Positions 43,845-52,439 of a stretch of 64,000 nt of DNA are shown here, piece after piece. The stretch lies in assembly GCA_963840435.1 (NCBI GenBank), contig CAWIYY010000005.1:62001-126000 (forward strand). The letters are read 5' to 3'. The first letter of the stretch is position 1. Every line of letters begins with the position of its first letter. The notes beneath the pieces are model-generated. The model was not told the origin of the DNA, searched no databases, and saw only the letters and a list, made by a program, of their open reading frames with translations. The translations under genes and the position numbers were made by a program. The DNA comes from Bog-473 sp963840435 (lineage in GTDB: Bacteria > Actinomycetota > Acidimicrobiia > Acidimicrobiales > RAAP-2).

Positions 43845-45192
43845 GTGACCAGTCCGGCGGCTCCGCCGGAACCGGCCCCGGCCCCCAGCGACCCGCTCAA
43901 GCTCCTCAAGTCCCGCAGCTATCTGACCCTCCTGGTGCTTGGCGCCATCATCGGCGCCCCGGTGGCGGCCATCGCCTACTTCTTCCTGGAGGGAGTGGCC
44001 AGAGTCCAAAGGGAGATCTTCACCGACCTTCCAACGACGCTTGGATTCCATGGAGAACCGCTGTGGTGGCCGCTCCCCTGGGTTGCACTGAGCGGCTTCC
44101 TGGTGGCCCTGACGATCCACTACCTCCCTGGCACGTCCGGCCATGAGCCCTCCGAGGGCTTCCAGTCCGGTGGGCCGGTCAATCCGATCGACCTCTTCGG
44201 CATCATCGCTGCCGCATTTGCCACGCTCAGCCTTGGAATCGTGCTCGGACCCGAAGCTCCGTTGATCGCCATCGGCAGCGGGCTCGGAGTACTGGCGATA
44301 CACCTGTTGAAGCGCGATGCGCCGGCCATGGCCAGCGTCGTCATCGGCGGGGCTGGGAGTTTTGCGGCTATTGCCACGCTTCTTGGGCTCGCCACTGGTT
44401 GGCGCATTCCTTCTCATGGAGGTCATCGGGCTGGGCGGACCGACGATGGAGTTGGTGCTGCTGCCCGGACTGCTTTCTGCAGGAGTGGGGTCACTCATCT
44501 TCGTGGGCCTGGACGATCTAACCGGGTACGGGACCTTCTCGCTGAACATTCGCACATTCCCCACGTCGGGTCACCCACTGGGGCCGAGTTCCTGTGGGCA
44601 GTCGGCATCGGCCTCGCCGCCGCGGTGCTCGCCACCAACATCTTCCGTGTGGCCCGGCTGGTCCGGCGTCTTGTTGAGCCACGCAGAATCCTCCTGACGC
44701 CGGTAGTGGGTCTGGCCGTCGGCGGCCTGGCAATCGCATTCGCCGCGGGAACCGGGAGGGGCTCATCGGACGTGCTGTTCTCGGGACAGTCCGAGCTCCC
44801 CACGCTGGTCCAGCACGCCGCCGGCTGGACGGTCGGCGCGCTCGCCCTCCTCCTGGTCTGCAAGACCCTGGCGTACTCCATCTCGCTCGGCAGTTTCCGT
44901 GGCGGGCCCGATCTTCCCAGCCATGTTCATCGGGGCCGCCGGCGGGATCCTTCTCTCGCATCTTCCCGGCTTGCCCATGATCGCCGGCGCCGCCCTCGGA
45001 GTCGGAGCCATGACGGCGGGAGCACTCAAACTGCCGTTGACGGCAGTGCTGCTCCCGAGCCTGCTCTTCGTCTCCGACGCGCTCTCGTTGATGCCCGTGG
45101 TGATCGTGGCTGTCGTGGTGTCCTATGTCACCGCCGTATGGATAGCACCGAGCGCAGTGGAGACACCCTCCTCTGAGGCGGCTGGACCATGA
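43845..45192 (+). pseudogene. ClC-family chloride channel/transporter, at least three frameshifts
   Basis: The segments read in different frames. 43845 to about 44390 gives FGIIAAAFATLSLGIVLGPE and APLIAIGSGLGVLAIHLL. About 44390-44570 gives GSPLVGAFLLMEVIGLGGPT and LLPGLLSAGVGSLIFVGL. About 44570-44910 gives TGAEFLWAVGIGLAAAVLAT and CKTLAYSISLGSFRGGP. From about 44910, IFPAMFIGAAGGILLSHLPG and GALKLPLTAVLLPSLLF run to TGA 45190-45192. Put together they form one normal ClC protein with the GxxxP-type selectivity segments GPEAP and GPIFPAMF. The third shift needs only one C removed from a CCC run at about 44908-44912. Either a pseudogene or an intact gene with base-calling indels. Confidence 0.85.
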
Positions 45193-45236
45193 CGTCCGAT
45201 CAGAAACCCACAGTGGACGGCGTCCGCTCGCGAAAA

Positions 45237-45268
45237 CGCGGGAGTGTTGAGTTTCCAACACTCCCGCG
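45237..45268. terminator. Bidirectional rho-independent-type terminator
   Basis: CGCGGGAGTGTTG, six-base loop, CAACACTCCCGCG: perfect 13-base arms. On the minus strand it is followed by TTTT, ending the cold-shock gene; it also lies 44 bases after the ClC gene on the plus strand. Confidence 0.85.
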
Positions 45269-45285
45269 TTCTTGAGAGTCGAGAA

Positions 45286-45489
45286 CTACACGACCCGCAC
45301 GTTCTGCGCTTCAGGGCCTTTGCGCCCCTCTGCCACATCGAACTCGACCTGCTGGCCTTCATCGAGGGACTTGTACCCACCACCACTGATGTTCGAGTAG
45401 TGGACGAAGACATCCTTGTCGCCGTCGGATGGGCTGATGAAGCCGAATCCCTTTTCACCGTTGAAAAATTTCACTGTTCCAGTTGCCAT
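45286..45489 (-). CDS. Cold-shock protein (CspA family)
   Basis: A 67-residue single cold-shock domain: MATGTVKFFNGEKGFGFISP with RNP1 (KGFGFI) and RNP2 (VFVHYS), ending GRKGPEAQNVRVV. Proteins of this family bind single-stranded RNA and DNA and melt secondary structure. The size is standard. It lies about 100 bases after the fatty-acid desaturase, in the same direction, with a clear terminator after it. A long transcript helicase-desaturase-csp is possible, as is a separate promoter in the gap. Confidence 0.97.
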   Translation of the reverse strand: MATGTVKFFNGEKGFGFISPSDGDKDVFVHYSNISGGGYKSLDEGQQVEFDVAEGRKGPEAQNVRVV

Positions 45490-45590
45490 AACTATCTCTT
45501 TGCTCTCATTTCTTGCTTTATGCGCCGATGCGCTCTTGTTGCGCCGTTCGTCGAACGGCGGCGATTCTGGTTATCACCGCAGGATGTTTG

Positions 45591-46559
45591 TCAATGCGGG
45601 ACGGACTGTGGTGCGATGGAGCGCCGGCTCAACAATCCCTTTGTGGGCCGCTTGACCTGTGAGGCCCAGCCCAGGCCCTCGAACACCCGGAGGACGCCAG
45701 CCGAAGGATCGAGCTGACCGCGCTCACAACCGTGGCGTGCCAGCGCGGGAAAGGCATGATGCGAATTGTGCCAGGAGTCGCCGAAGCTGACGACGCTCAG
45801 CCAGGCGATGTTTCCGCTGTGGTCGCCGCTCTGGTAGGGGTGTTTGCCGAACATGTGCCCGAGGGAGTTGACGCTCCACGTCACGTGGTGCAGGAGCGCA
45901 ATGCGCACGAGCCCGGCCCACACCAACGCGAGGGTCGCGCCCACCAGTGAGCCGGTGATGGCCCAACCCAACCCAAACGGCAATGCGAGGGAGAGCACCA
46001 TCCAGAGGGGGGCAAGATTCGAGATCGCGACCACATCGCGGTCGCCGAGGAGGTCCCGGCTCCAGCGTTTGGGACTGGACTGCGCGCCCGTGAAAAGCCA
46101 TCCGACGTGGGCGTGGAAGAGTCCGCGTAGCCGACGAAAGTCACCCTGATCGACGGTCCACGGTGAATGAGGGTCACCCGCCCGATCGGCATAGACGTGG
46201 TGACGGCGGTGATGGGAAACCCAGCTGATCAGCGAGCCTTCCGCCGCCATCGAACCGGCTACGCCCAGGGCGATCCGCAGAGCCCGTCGGGCCCGGAAGC
46301 TCCGGTGCGTGAAGAGGCGGTGGAAGCCGAGAGAGATGCCGAGTCCTGTGATGACATACAGCGCTGCACCCAGACCGAGGTCGAACCATCCGATCCCGTG
46401 ATGCCAGAAGAGCCAGATGGCGAGCCCAAGCACGGCGAGGGGCAGAACGACGACGATTGCCGTGATGAGCTGATCCCACCAGCGAGCCCCGGACGTCGTT
46501 TCGGAACTCCCTGCGCTGTCGGACTCCGGTTCAACCTCCAAGAGGTTGCCGGTCGTCAC
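45591..46559 (-). CDS. Membrane fatty-acid (acyl-CoA type) desaturase
   Basis: A 322-residue membrane desaturase with the three histidine boxes of the diiron site: HRLFTH (residues 80-85), HRRHH (117-121) and HNSHH (about 263-267). Hydrophobic segments (LITAIVVVLPLAVLGLAIWL, VVAISNLAPLWMVLSLALPF) place it in the membrane. It should introduce a double bond, most likely delta-9, into acyl chains and so raise membrane fluidity. Its ATG overlaps the stop of the helicase-cold-shock gene by four bases (ATGA on the minus strand), so the two are translationally coupled. Together with the downstream cold-shock protein this points to a low-temperature response. Confidence 0.94.
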   Translation of the reverse strand: MTTGNLLEVEPESDSAGSSETTSGARWWDQLITAIVVVLPLAVLGLAIWLFWHHGIGWFDLGLGAALYVITGLGISLGFHRLFTHRSFRARRALRIALGVAGSMAAEGSLISWVSHHRRHHVYADRAGDPHSPWTVDQGDFRRLRGLFHAHVGWLFTGAQSSPKRWSRDLLGDRDVVAISNLAPLWMVLSLALPFGLGWAITGSLVGATLALVWAGLVRIALLHHVTWSVNSLGHMFGKHPYQSGDHSGNIAWLSVVSFGDSWHNSHHAFPALARHGCERGQLDPSAGVLRVFEGLGWASQVKRPTKGLLSRRSIAPQSVPH

Positions 46560-47896
46560 GAAGCCACCTTGACATTGCGGGCCTCCTGGCCGCGCCGCCC
46601 GGCGGCGAGGTCGAAGAACACCCGGTCACCCTTTCGGAGGAAAGGTCGTCCCGGCCCACGCCCGTGAAGCTTGGAGTGATGCACAAAGACATCGCTGCCA
46701 TCCGGGGCGGCCAGAAAGCCATAGCCGCGCCGGGCGTCGAAGAACTTGACGGTCCCGTTGAGTTGCAGAGCGCTCGCTTCGTGCCGGCCAGATGACTCCG
46801 GATTCCTCGATGACTCGGTTGGTTCGACATTGGAAGAGACCGGCGGCGATCGGCGAGGAACCGGCGCAGCCGCCGCCGAAAAGGGCGCAGTGAACTCAGC
46901 GGGGAATCCGAGCTCCCGCTGCAATGCGCGCACTTCGTTCTGCTGCTCGTCTGGCACGAGACACACCACCGTCCCCTTGCTCCCAGTCCGACCCGTGCGA
47001 CCCGACCGGTGGACATAGCTCTCGGCGTCACCGGGTGGGTCGAAATGCACGACGCAGGGAACATCATCGACGTGGATCCCCCGGGCTACGACGTCAGTGG
47101 CCACGAGGGCATGCGTCTGCCCGCTGGTGAATCCGGCGAGGGCTCTCGTTCGCTGATGCTGTGACCGATCTCCGTGAATCGGGGCCGACCGGACGCCAGC
47201 GGCTACCAGTTGGCGCGCCACCCGGTCGGCGGAACGCTTGGTCCGGCAGAAAACGAAGGCTTGCCCATGCTGTGCGACCAGCTGGGCGGTGAGCTTCACT
47301 CGATCGGTGCGCGGCACACGCCAGAAGTGGTGGGTCACATCAGCCACCTGGGATGCCTCTGCCTCGATGTGGTAGCGAGCCGGCTTGTCCTGGTAACGCC
47401 GACTGATCGACTCCACCTCTTTGCCCATGGTCGCCGAGAAGAGCAGCATCTGGCGTTCGTTCGCCGTCTGGTCGACCAAACGACACACGGGACGGAGGAA
47501 GCCCATGTCCACCATGCGGTCCGCCTCATCGAGCACGACGATGCGAACCTGGCTCAAGTTCACATCGCCTCTTTGGACGAGGTCCTCGAGTCGGCCTGGG
47601 CAGGCGACGACGATGTCGGCACCACGCCGCAGCGCCTGACGCTGGGGTCCGTAACTGGTGCCCCCGTAGAGGGCAACGACCCGCTTGGCATGCGAGCCCA
47701 GGAGGCTGGCCAGCACCTCGCGAACCTGTTCCGCCAGTTCGCGGGTCGGCACCAGAACGAGGGCGGTGGGATGCCCGGGCTTGGCACCCCTCGCGTTTGT
47801 GACAAGCGGGATACCGAAGGCGAGCGTCTTGCCAGATCCGGTCGGCGCCTGTCCGCAGATGTCGCGCCCGGACAGGGCCTCAGGAATGGTCGCCAC
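46556..47896 (-). CDS. DEAD-box RNA helicase with C-terminal cold-shock domain
   Basis: From GTG 47896, 446 residues: Walker A APTGSGKT (17-24), PTRELA, DEAD (123-126), SAT (154-156), and motif VI HRSGRTGR (296-303). A linker is followed by a complete cold-shock domain at 379-446 (LNGTVKFFDARRGYGFLAAP, SDVFVHHSKLHG). The Q motif lies upstream of this GTG in the same frame (SGRLSQLGITSPLPIQ), so the real gene begins near 48000. No ATG, GTG or TTG exists in that frame before a stop, so the 5' end may be hidden by an indel. The fusion joins the two RNA-unwinding activities that cooperate in cold adaptation. It overlaps the desaturase gene. Confidence 0.92.
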   Translation of the reverse strand: MATIPEALSGRDICGQAPTGSGKTLAFGIPLVTNARGAKPGHPTALVLVPTRELAEQVREVLASLLGSHAKRVVALYGGTSYGPQRQALRRGADIVVACPGRLEDLVQRGDVNLSQVRIVVLDEADRMVDMGFLRPVCRLVDQTANERQMLLFSATMGKEVESISRRYQDKPARYHIEAEASQVADVTHHFWRVPRTDRVKLTAQLVAQHGQAFVFCRTKRSADRVARQLVAAGVRSAPIHGDRSQHQRTRALAGFTSGQTHALVATDVVARGIHVDDVPCVVHFDPPGDAESYVHRSGRTGRTGSKGTVVCLVPDEQQNEVRALQRELGFPAEFTAPFSAAAAPVPRRSPPVSSNVEPTESSRNPESSGRHEASALQLNGTVKFFDARRGYGFLAAPDGSDVFVHHSKLHGRGPGRPFLRKGDRVFFDLAAGRRGQEARNVKVAS

Positions 47897-48221
47897 CTGG
47901 ATTGGAAGAGGGCTGGTAATTCCGAGTTGGGAGAGGCGCCCGGAAAGGGGCGCGTCAACCCCAAGGTCGAGGAAGGAAGAAATGTCGAAAACTCCGTTCG
48001 AGTTGGAAAGGAGGCCAACTCGGGGTGTGAATTCGAACGGGCCGTGCCCGACAAAGTGTCGAGCAGAAGACCAATCATACCACGTAGACGGCGCCGCTCC
48101 TAGTCACAACCGAGGAAAGGTCCTGAGGAGCTCCTACTCCACGTTCAGGTCTACCCGGGTTCTCGGCTTGATCGGCAGGGATTCCAAATGCCTTCCCTCC
48201 TCGATCTTCTTGTCCCGACCG

Positions 48222-48488
48222 TCAGGTCTTTGCTCCGTCGACATCGCCTTGCGTCACGCGAATCGTCCGCGGCCAGCCCTGAGAAGTTGAGAGCCGGACC
48301 CAGTAGATGTCCCCGTCGAATGAGATCCAGGACACCGTCGGGATAGATCCCTCGGATCCGGCGGACGCAAAAGGATTCGACCGGCTCCTCGGATTGATCC
48401 GATAGCCGCGGATCGGGAGGTCGACTTCAGCGGTGCACGTACCCCCCGAACCTCGAGCCCTCCACGACAACTTGGCCAGTTTCTCCAT
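48222..48488 (-). CDS. Hypothetical 88-residue protein
   Basis: MEKLAKLSWRARGSGGTCTA to WPRTIRVTQGDVDGAKT, beginning at ATG 48488 after AAGAAGG. No family recognised. It has several Trp residues and alternating polar/hydrophobic stretches (TVSWISFDGDIYWVRLS), suggesting a small beta-rich fold. It is upstream of the helicase gene in the same direction. The reasonable ribosome-binding site is the main support. Confidence 0.5.
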   Translation of the reverse strand: MEKLAKLSWRARGSGGTCTAEVDLPIRGYRINPRSRSNPFASAGSEGSIPTVSWISFDGDIYWVRLSTSQGWPRTIRVTQGDVDGAKT

Positions 48489-48746
48489 GAATCCTTCTTC
48501 CAGTTCGGCACTGTCTCAGACTTACGCTCTCGTCGGGTCATCGACAGATGTGCCGTGATTCTGGCTGCCGGTGTTCCTTGTGGTGCGGCTCTGACGCACC
48601 TCTGATTGACCGAGACGTTACTGCTTCCTGCCGCCAATTCATGAGACATGGCAAAGGCGAGGCGCGAAAAGCGGGGATGTTCCCGTCCAAATCACCCGAT
48701 TCGAGAAAGCTCGCCGCCGCGGGTGAGGCAGGTTTACGCTGGCCCT

Positions 48747-48980
48747 ATGGCTGTGGAAATGGAGCCCGAGGGCATCCTCATCCACCTTCTCGAGAACGAG
48801 CCTGAAGGCGAAAGCGAGTCAAGGGTCGATTCGTCGCTGTGGCACGTTGCTGACGCCGAACGAGCGCGCACTTGGTGCGGCATCGACGTGAGCTACGGCA
48901 GCCCGCGACGACGCTGGAGCGAGACGCCGGAGGACCAGCGCTGCCAGATGTGCATGGACCGCATTCGAAGCAGCGGATGA
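48747..48980 (+). CDS. Hypothetical 77-residue Cys-containing protein
   Basis: MAVEMEPEGILIHLLENEPE, then LWHVADAERARTWCGIDVSY and TPEDQRCQMCMDRIRSSG. The His, Cys and C-x-x-C residues (HVADAE...WCG...CQMC) resemble a small zinc-ribbon-like site seen in short actinobacterial proteins. The frame is open further upstream; ATG 48747 fits best. Function unknown. Confidence 0.6.
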   Translation: MAVEMEPEGILIHLLENEPEGESESRVDSSLWHVADAERARTWCGIDVSYGSPRRRWSETPEDQRCQMCMDRIRSSG

Positions 48981-49187
48981 GTGCCGGCGATATCGCCGGC
49001 ACATTCCGCCCGCTTTGCGCCGCTCGACGCGCTCGCCCCGGGTACCCAGGTCGGCCCATCTTCGGGGACGACCCGGGAAGTTCCGGGAAATGGCGGGTGG
49101 GTCGACAACGCGTTCGAACAGTTCTGGTCTTTGCCCTCTCGAGCCCGTCGGCTGGCTCGTGCACCCCGAGCCCGGCCCGCTGACGCG

Positions 49188-50126
49188 TCAGGCCGCTCCC
49201 AGTGGACCAACGACTTCGGCTGCGAGGTACTCGACCTGCTCGTCGCCCGGGTCGAACAGCGACACGTAGGTCACTCCGGCTCTCGACCGCCACTCCCGCA
49301 GACGATCGCGTACCTCTGCCCCTGTGCCCATCAGCGCAAGCGTCGACTCGGCCAGAGTGGCGGCGGGGACGCCGGCGTCCGCCGCGGCTTTCGCGATGGC
49401 CGAGCCGACGTTGTCTCCGACGACAGTGGTGGTCACCAAGGTATGAAGTTCCACCTCGGCTGCGTCCCGCCCTGCCGCCGCCGCGCCTTGACGCACCCAG
49501 GCCGCCCGTTGCTCCAGACGTTCGACGGTCGCATCCGCCAAGGAGTCAGCGACTGACCAGTCGCCCCGGTCCTGCTTGGGGATCATCGAGACGATGTCGG
49601 CTGCCCGTCCGCCCAGGTGCATGACACGGCGCCCTCCCCCGCCGATAAGCACGGTGGGCGAGGCCGGGCCGGCCGCGACCATCGGTACGTCAGTGACGTC
49701 GTAGAACCGACCATGCATGGTGGTTGAGGGTTCGGCCCACAGCCTCCGCATCAGGATCAGGGCTTCTTCGAGCTTGGCGATGCGGTCGGCCGGTGACTCG
49801 AACGGAAGTCCGGTGGCGGCAAAGTTGCGGGCCACGTAGCCGGCCCCCAGACCAAGCTCGAGCCGTCCCGCCGAAATCTGCTCAAGGGTCGCCGCCGACT
49901 TGGCGGTGAGGACTGCATTGCGCAGCCCCAAGTCGAGCACGAGCGGACCGACGGCAACTGATTCGGTCACGGCGGCGACAGCGGCCACTGCGGCCATCGG
50001 CTCCCACTGCGGCACGACCTGGTGGTCGGTGAACGTGATGGACGAGAAACCCAGCCGCTCGTAGTGCTGGACCCGCTGCTTCCAGGTGTCGCCTGGAAGG
50101 GTCCAAAAATGAAGTCCGAAGCGAAT
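49188..50126 (-). CDS. Luciferase-like (LLM class) F420-type oxidoreductase, start codon unusual
   Basis: About 312 residues of the bacterial-luciferase-like superfamily, F420-dependent branch: RFGLHFWTLPGDTWKQRVQH, GFSSITFTDHQVVPQW, AATLEQISAGRLELGLGAGY and RIAKLEEALILMRRLWAEPS. Substrates of this group range from alcohols to steroids, so none is proposed. The family normally begins M-R-F-G-L; here the codon at that place is ATT (50124-50126), with no ATG, GTG or TTG in frame between the stop of the upstream gene and well inside the domain. Either ATT is the start or the 5' end carries an error. It follows the PAS-EAL gene by 23 bases. Confidence 0.85.
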   Translation of the reverse strand: MRFGLHFWTLPGDTWKQRVQHYERLGFSSITFTDHQVVPQWEPMAAVAAVAAVTESVAVGPLVLDLGLRNAVLTAKSAATLEQISAGRLELGLGAGYVARNFAATGLPFESPADRIAKLEEALILMRRLWAEPSTTMHGRFYDVTDVPMVAAGPASPTVLIGGGGRRVMHLGGRAADIVSMIPKQDRGDWSVADSLADATVERLEQRAAWVRQGAAAAGRDAAEVELHTLVTTTVVGDNVGSAIAKAAADAGVPAATLAESTLALMGTGAEVRDRLREWRSRAGVTYVSLFDPGDEQVEYLAAEVVGPLGAA

Positions 50127-50149
50127 GCCGCCAGAGCGGTGTCGGGAGG

Positions 50150-52057
50150 TCAGGCGGCGACGACCGCGCTGGTCTGGAACGGCCGCGGTCGTTCCACGTA
50201 GAAGCCCTGGACGAAGTCGACCCCGACTTCTTTCAGGAACTCGAGGGTCTCCTCGTTCTCCACGCCTTCGGCGATCGTTTTCTGCCCGAAGGCACGAGCC
50301 AGGTTGACGACCGCCCGCACCACATGCTGGTTCGCCTCGTTCCCGACGAGTCCACCCACGAATTCGCGGTCGATCTTCAGGTACGACAACGGAAGTCGCT
50401 TGAGGTAGGTCAGACTCCCGAACCCGGTCCCAAAGTCGTCCAAGGCCAAACCACAACCTAAGGCGGTCACGGAGCGAGCGAACTCCTCTCCGGCGTCTTG
50501 ATTGCTCATCAGGGCGGTCTCTGTCAGCTCGAGGACGAGGTTGGCTGGGTCCGATCCGGCGGCTTCGAGCTCGCGCCGGATGAACTCGACCATGCCCGGA
50601 TCACCCACCGTCACGGCCGATACGTTGACTTCGACCCGCCGGCCATCTGCCACGATTTGGCAGGCTCTGCGGATCACCCAGCGATCAATTTCGCCGATAA
50701 GGCCGTAGCTCTCGGCCACCGGAAGGAAGGCTCCTGGCGCAATTATCTCGCCGTTCGGACCGAGCATGCGAAGGAGGAGCTCCTCTGTGTCCTCTTCTCC
50801 TTGGCAGGAGGCGACACGCTGGGTGTAGAGCACGAGCCGGTCGCCGTCCAGTGCGTCACGGATCCGGCCCACCCAGCTGAGCTCGTCGATTGCTCGCTGG
50901 GCCCGATGGGCCTCGTCGAGTTCGTGTGTCCTATCCCGGAACACGACGACGACGCCCTGATTCTCGCCGTCGACGGTGATGGGCGCCGCGGAATAGGCGA
51001 CGGGAAGCATGGAGCCGTCACGGCGCCAGAACACCTCGTCGGTGACTCGCACCGTCCGGTGTTCACTCGTCACCCGGACCAGCGGGCAGTCAGAACGAGG
51101 ATACGTGGAGCCATCCGCGTGCTGGTAGTGGAACGTCTGGTGTGAATCGCGGCCTCGCAACTCCTCTTCGGTATATCCGAGCATGCGCGCTGCGGCGCGA
51201 TTGATGAAGGTGATCGTTCCGTCGTCGTCGACGGAATAGAGCCCCTCGGCCATGGTGTCCATGACCACCCCGTGGTGTTCCTGTGCTCGCCTCTGTTCGG
51301 TGACGTCGAGCACGATGGCCGACACCGAATGGCGCTCGCCGTCAGCGTTGCGGACCACAGAGGGCATCACCTGGAGCCAGATGGTGTGGCCGTCGCTATG
51401 GACGCATCGATAGACGGTCGGCCCAAGGTCCTCGAGGCCGCTCCAGATCGCATCGAGATCGACGAGAAGAGCCTGCATGTCCGCGGGATGCACGAAGCAG
51501 AGGACAGAGCAGCCGAGCAGGTCGTCCTCGTCGTAGCCCACGAGGTCGCACATGGCCGGATTGACCGCCTCGATCCGACGGTCGAGGGACAGACTCAACT
51601 GCGGCACCTTGCTCGCCGAGAAATTCGACCGATAGTGGGACTCCGAGTCTGCAAGCTTCCGGATTGCCCGTACCCGATCCGTGATATCCCAGCTGACTCC
51701 GACCGTTCCGATGACGTTGCCGGATTCGCCGATCACCGGGTGGGTCCGAGCTTCCACATACACCGTGTTCCCGAACTTGTCCTCGACCAGGAACGTGCCC
51801 TGCGCGTTCCTCTCTCGTGAGGTGTAGTGCGTCACGCGCACGCCGTCGCATTGAGACCGCGAGGGAAGCAGGACGTGGATCTCCTGGTCCAGCGCCTCGA
51901 GCGCGCTCCAGCCGTAGAGTTCTTCGGCTGCGTGGTTCCAACTCCGGATGACTCCGCCGTCATCTGTCACGACGACCGCCACGCCGATGCTCTCCGTGAG
52001 CCCGCTCGTAATTAGCGAGTCGAGGAAGTCCATGTTCTCCGACAACTGCAACAACAC
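50150..52057 (-). CDS. Multi-PAS protein with C-terminal EAL domain
   Basis: 635 residues. There are three PAS domains: about 10-130 (VVVTDDGGVIRSWNHAAEEL, GTVGVSWDITDR), 140-265 (AVNPAMCDLVGYDEDDLLGC) and 270-380 (YSVDDDGTITFINRAAARML). An EAL domain covers about 385-625. No GGDEF domain and no membrane segment are present, so it is a cytoplasmic sensor. Catalytic segments are largely kept: VEVNVSAVTVGD, LVLELTETALM, LDDFGTGFGSLTYLKRLPLS, LKIDREFV and IAEGVENEET. The name motif E-A-L-L-R appears as EELLLRML, and the first segment (LYTQRVASCQGEEDTEE) is unusual. It probably hydrolyses or binds cyclic-di-GMP in response to PAS signals. Confidence 0.92.
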   Translation of the reverse strand: MLLQLSENMDFLDSLITSGLTESIGVAVVVTDDGGVIRSWNHAAEELYGWSALEALDQEIHVLLPSRSQCDGVRVTHYTSRERNAQGTFLVEDKFGNTVYVEARTHPVIGESGNVIGTVGVSWDITDRVRAIRKLADSESHYRSNFSASKVPQLSLSLDRRIEAVNPAMCDLVGYDEDDLLGCSVLCFVHPADMQALLVDLDAIWSGLEDLGPTVYRCVHSDGHTIWLQVMPSVVRNADGERHSVSAIVLDVTEQRRAQEHHGVVMDTMAEGLYSVDDDGTITFINRAAARMLGYTEEELRGRDSHQTFHYQHADGSTYPRSDCPLVRVTSEHRTVRVTDEVFWRRDGSMLPVAYSAAPITVDGENQGVVVVFRDRTHELDEAHRAQRAIDELSWVGRIRDALDGDRLVLYTQRVASCQGEEDTEELLLRMLGPNGEIIAPGAFLPVAESYGLIGEIDRWVIRRACQIVADGRRVEVNVSAVTVGDPGMVEFIRRELEAAGSDPANLVLELTETALMSNQDAGEEFARSVTALGCGLALDDFGTGFGSLTYLKRLPLSYLKIDREFVGGLVGNEANQHVVRAVVNLARAFGQKTIAEGVENEETLEFLKEVGVDFVQGFYVERPRPFQTSAVVAA

Positions 52058-52439
52058 CCGCCCCCCTTAGCCCGCCGCTGTCCGACCACTGGCCCCATGT
52101 CAGTCAGCTGTCGGCACGCACCTCCCTGGTGCGTTTAGGGACTTTCGTCTTATTCCCGAGAGAGTCCAGCCGGTAAACCCCCGCTCACCCCGGTTGCTTT
52201 CGTTCGTCGGGCAGTTGTTGTGAGCAGCCGGTCGGCACACTGGCGGCTGGTCTGCAGGTGCCTCGCTGCGTTCGCGAGTCGAGCCCTCCGTCAAGCGCTC
52301 GACTGCTCAGAGGCGCAACAACGGCAGCTCTCGCCTCCGAGTGTGGCGTGGCGGGCCGTCTGTCACCGACACGGCCGAGGCACGGGCGTGACCTGCACCC
52401 GCCGTTGGACGACCGCACGGGTCTGTTGCAGACTCGGGC
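52058..52439. other. Divergent intergenic region
   Basis: About 380 bases between the PAS-EAL gene and the secreted protein gene, which are transcribed away from each other. Short frames here look like shadows. It presumably holds both promoters; none is clear. Confidence 0.45.
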
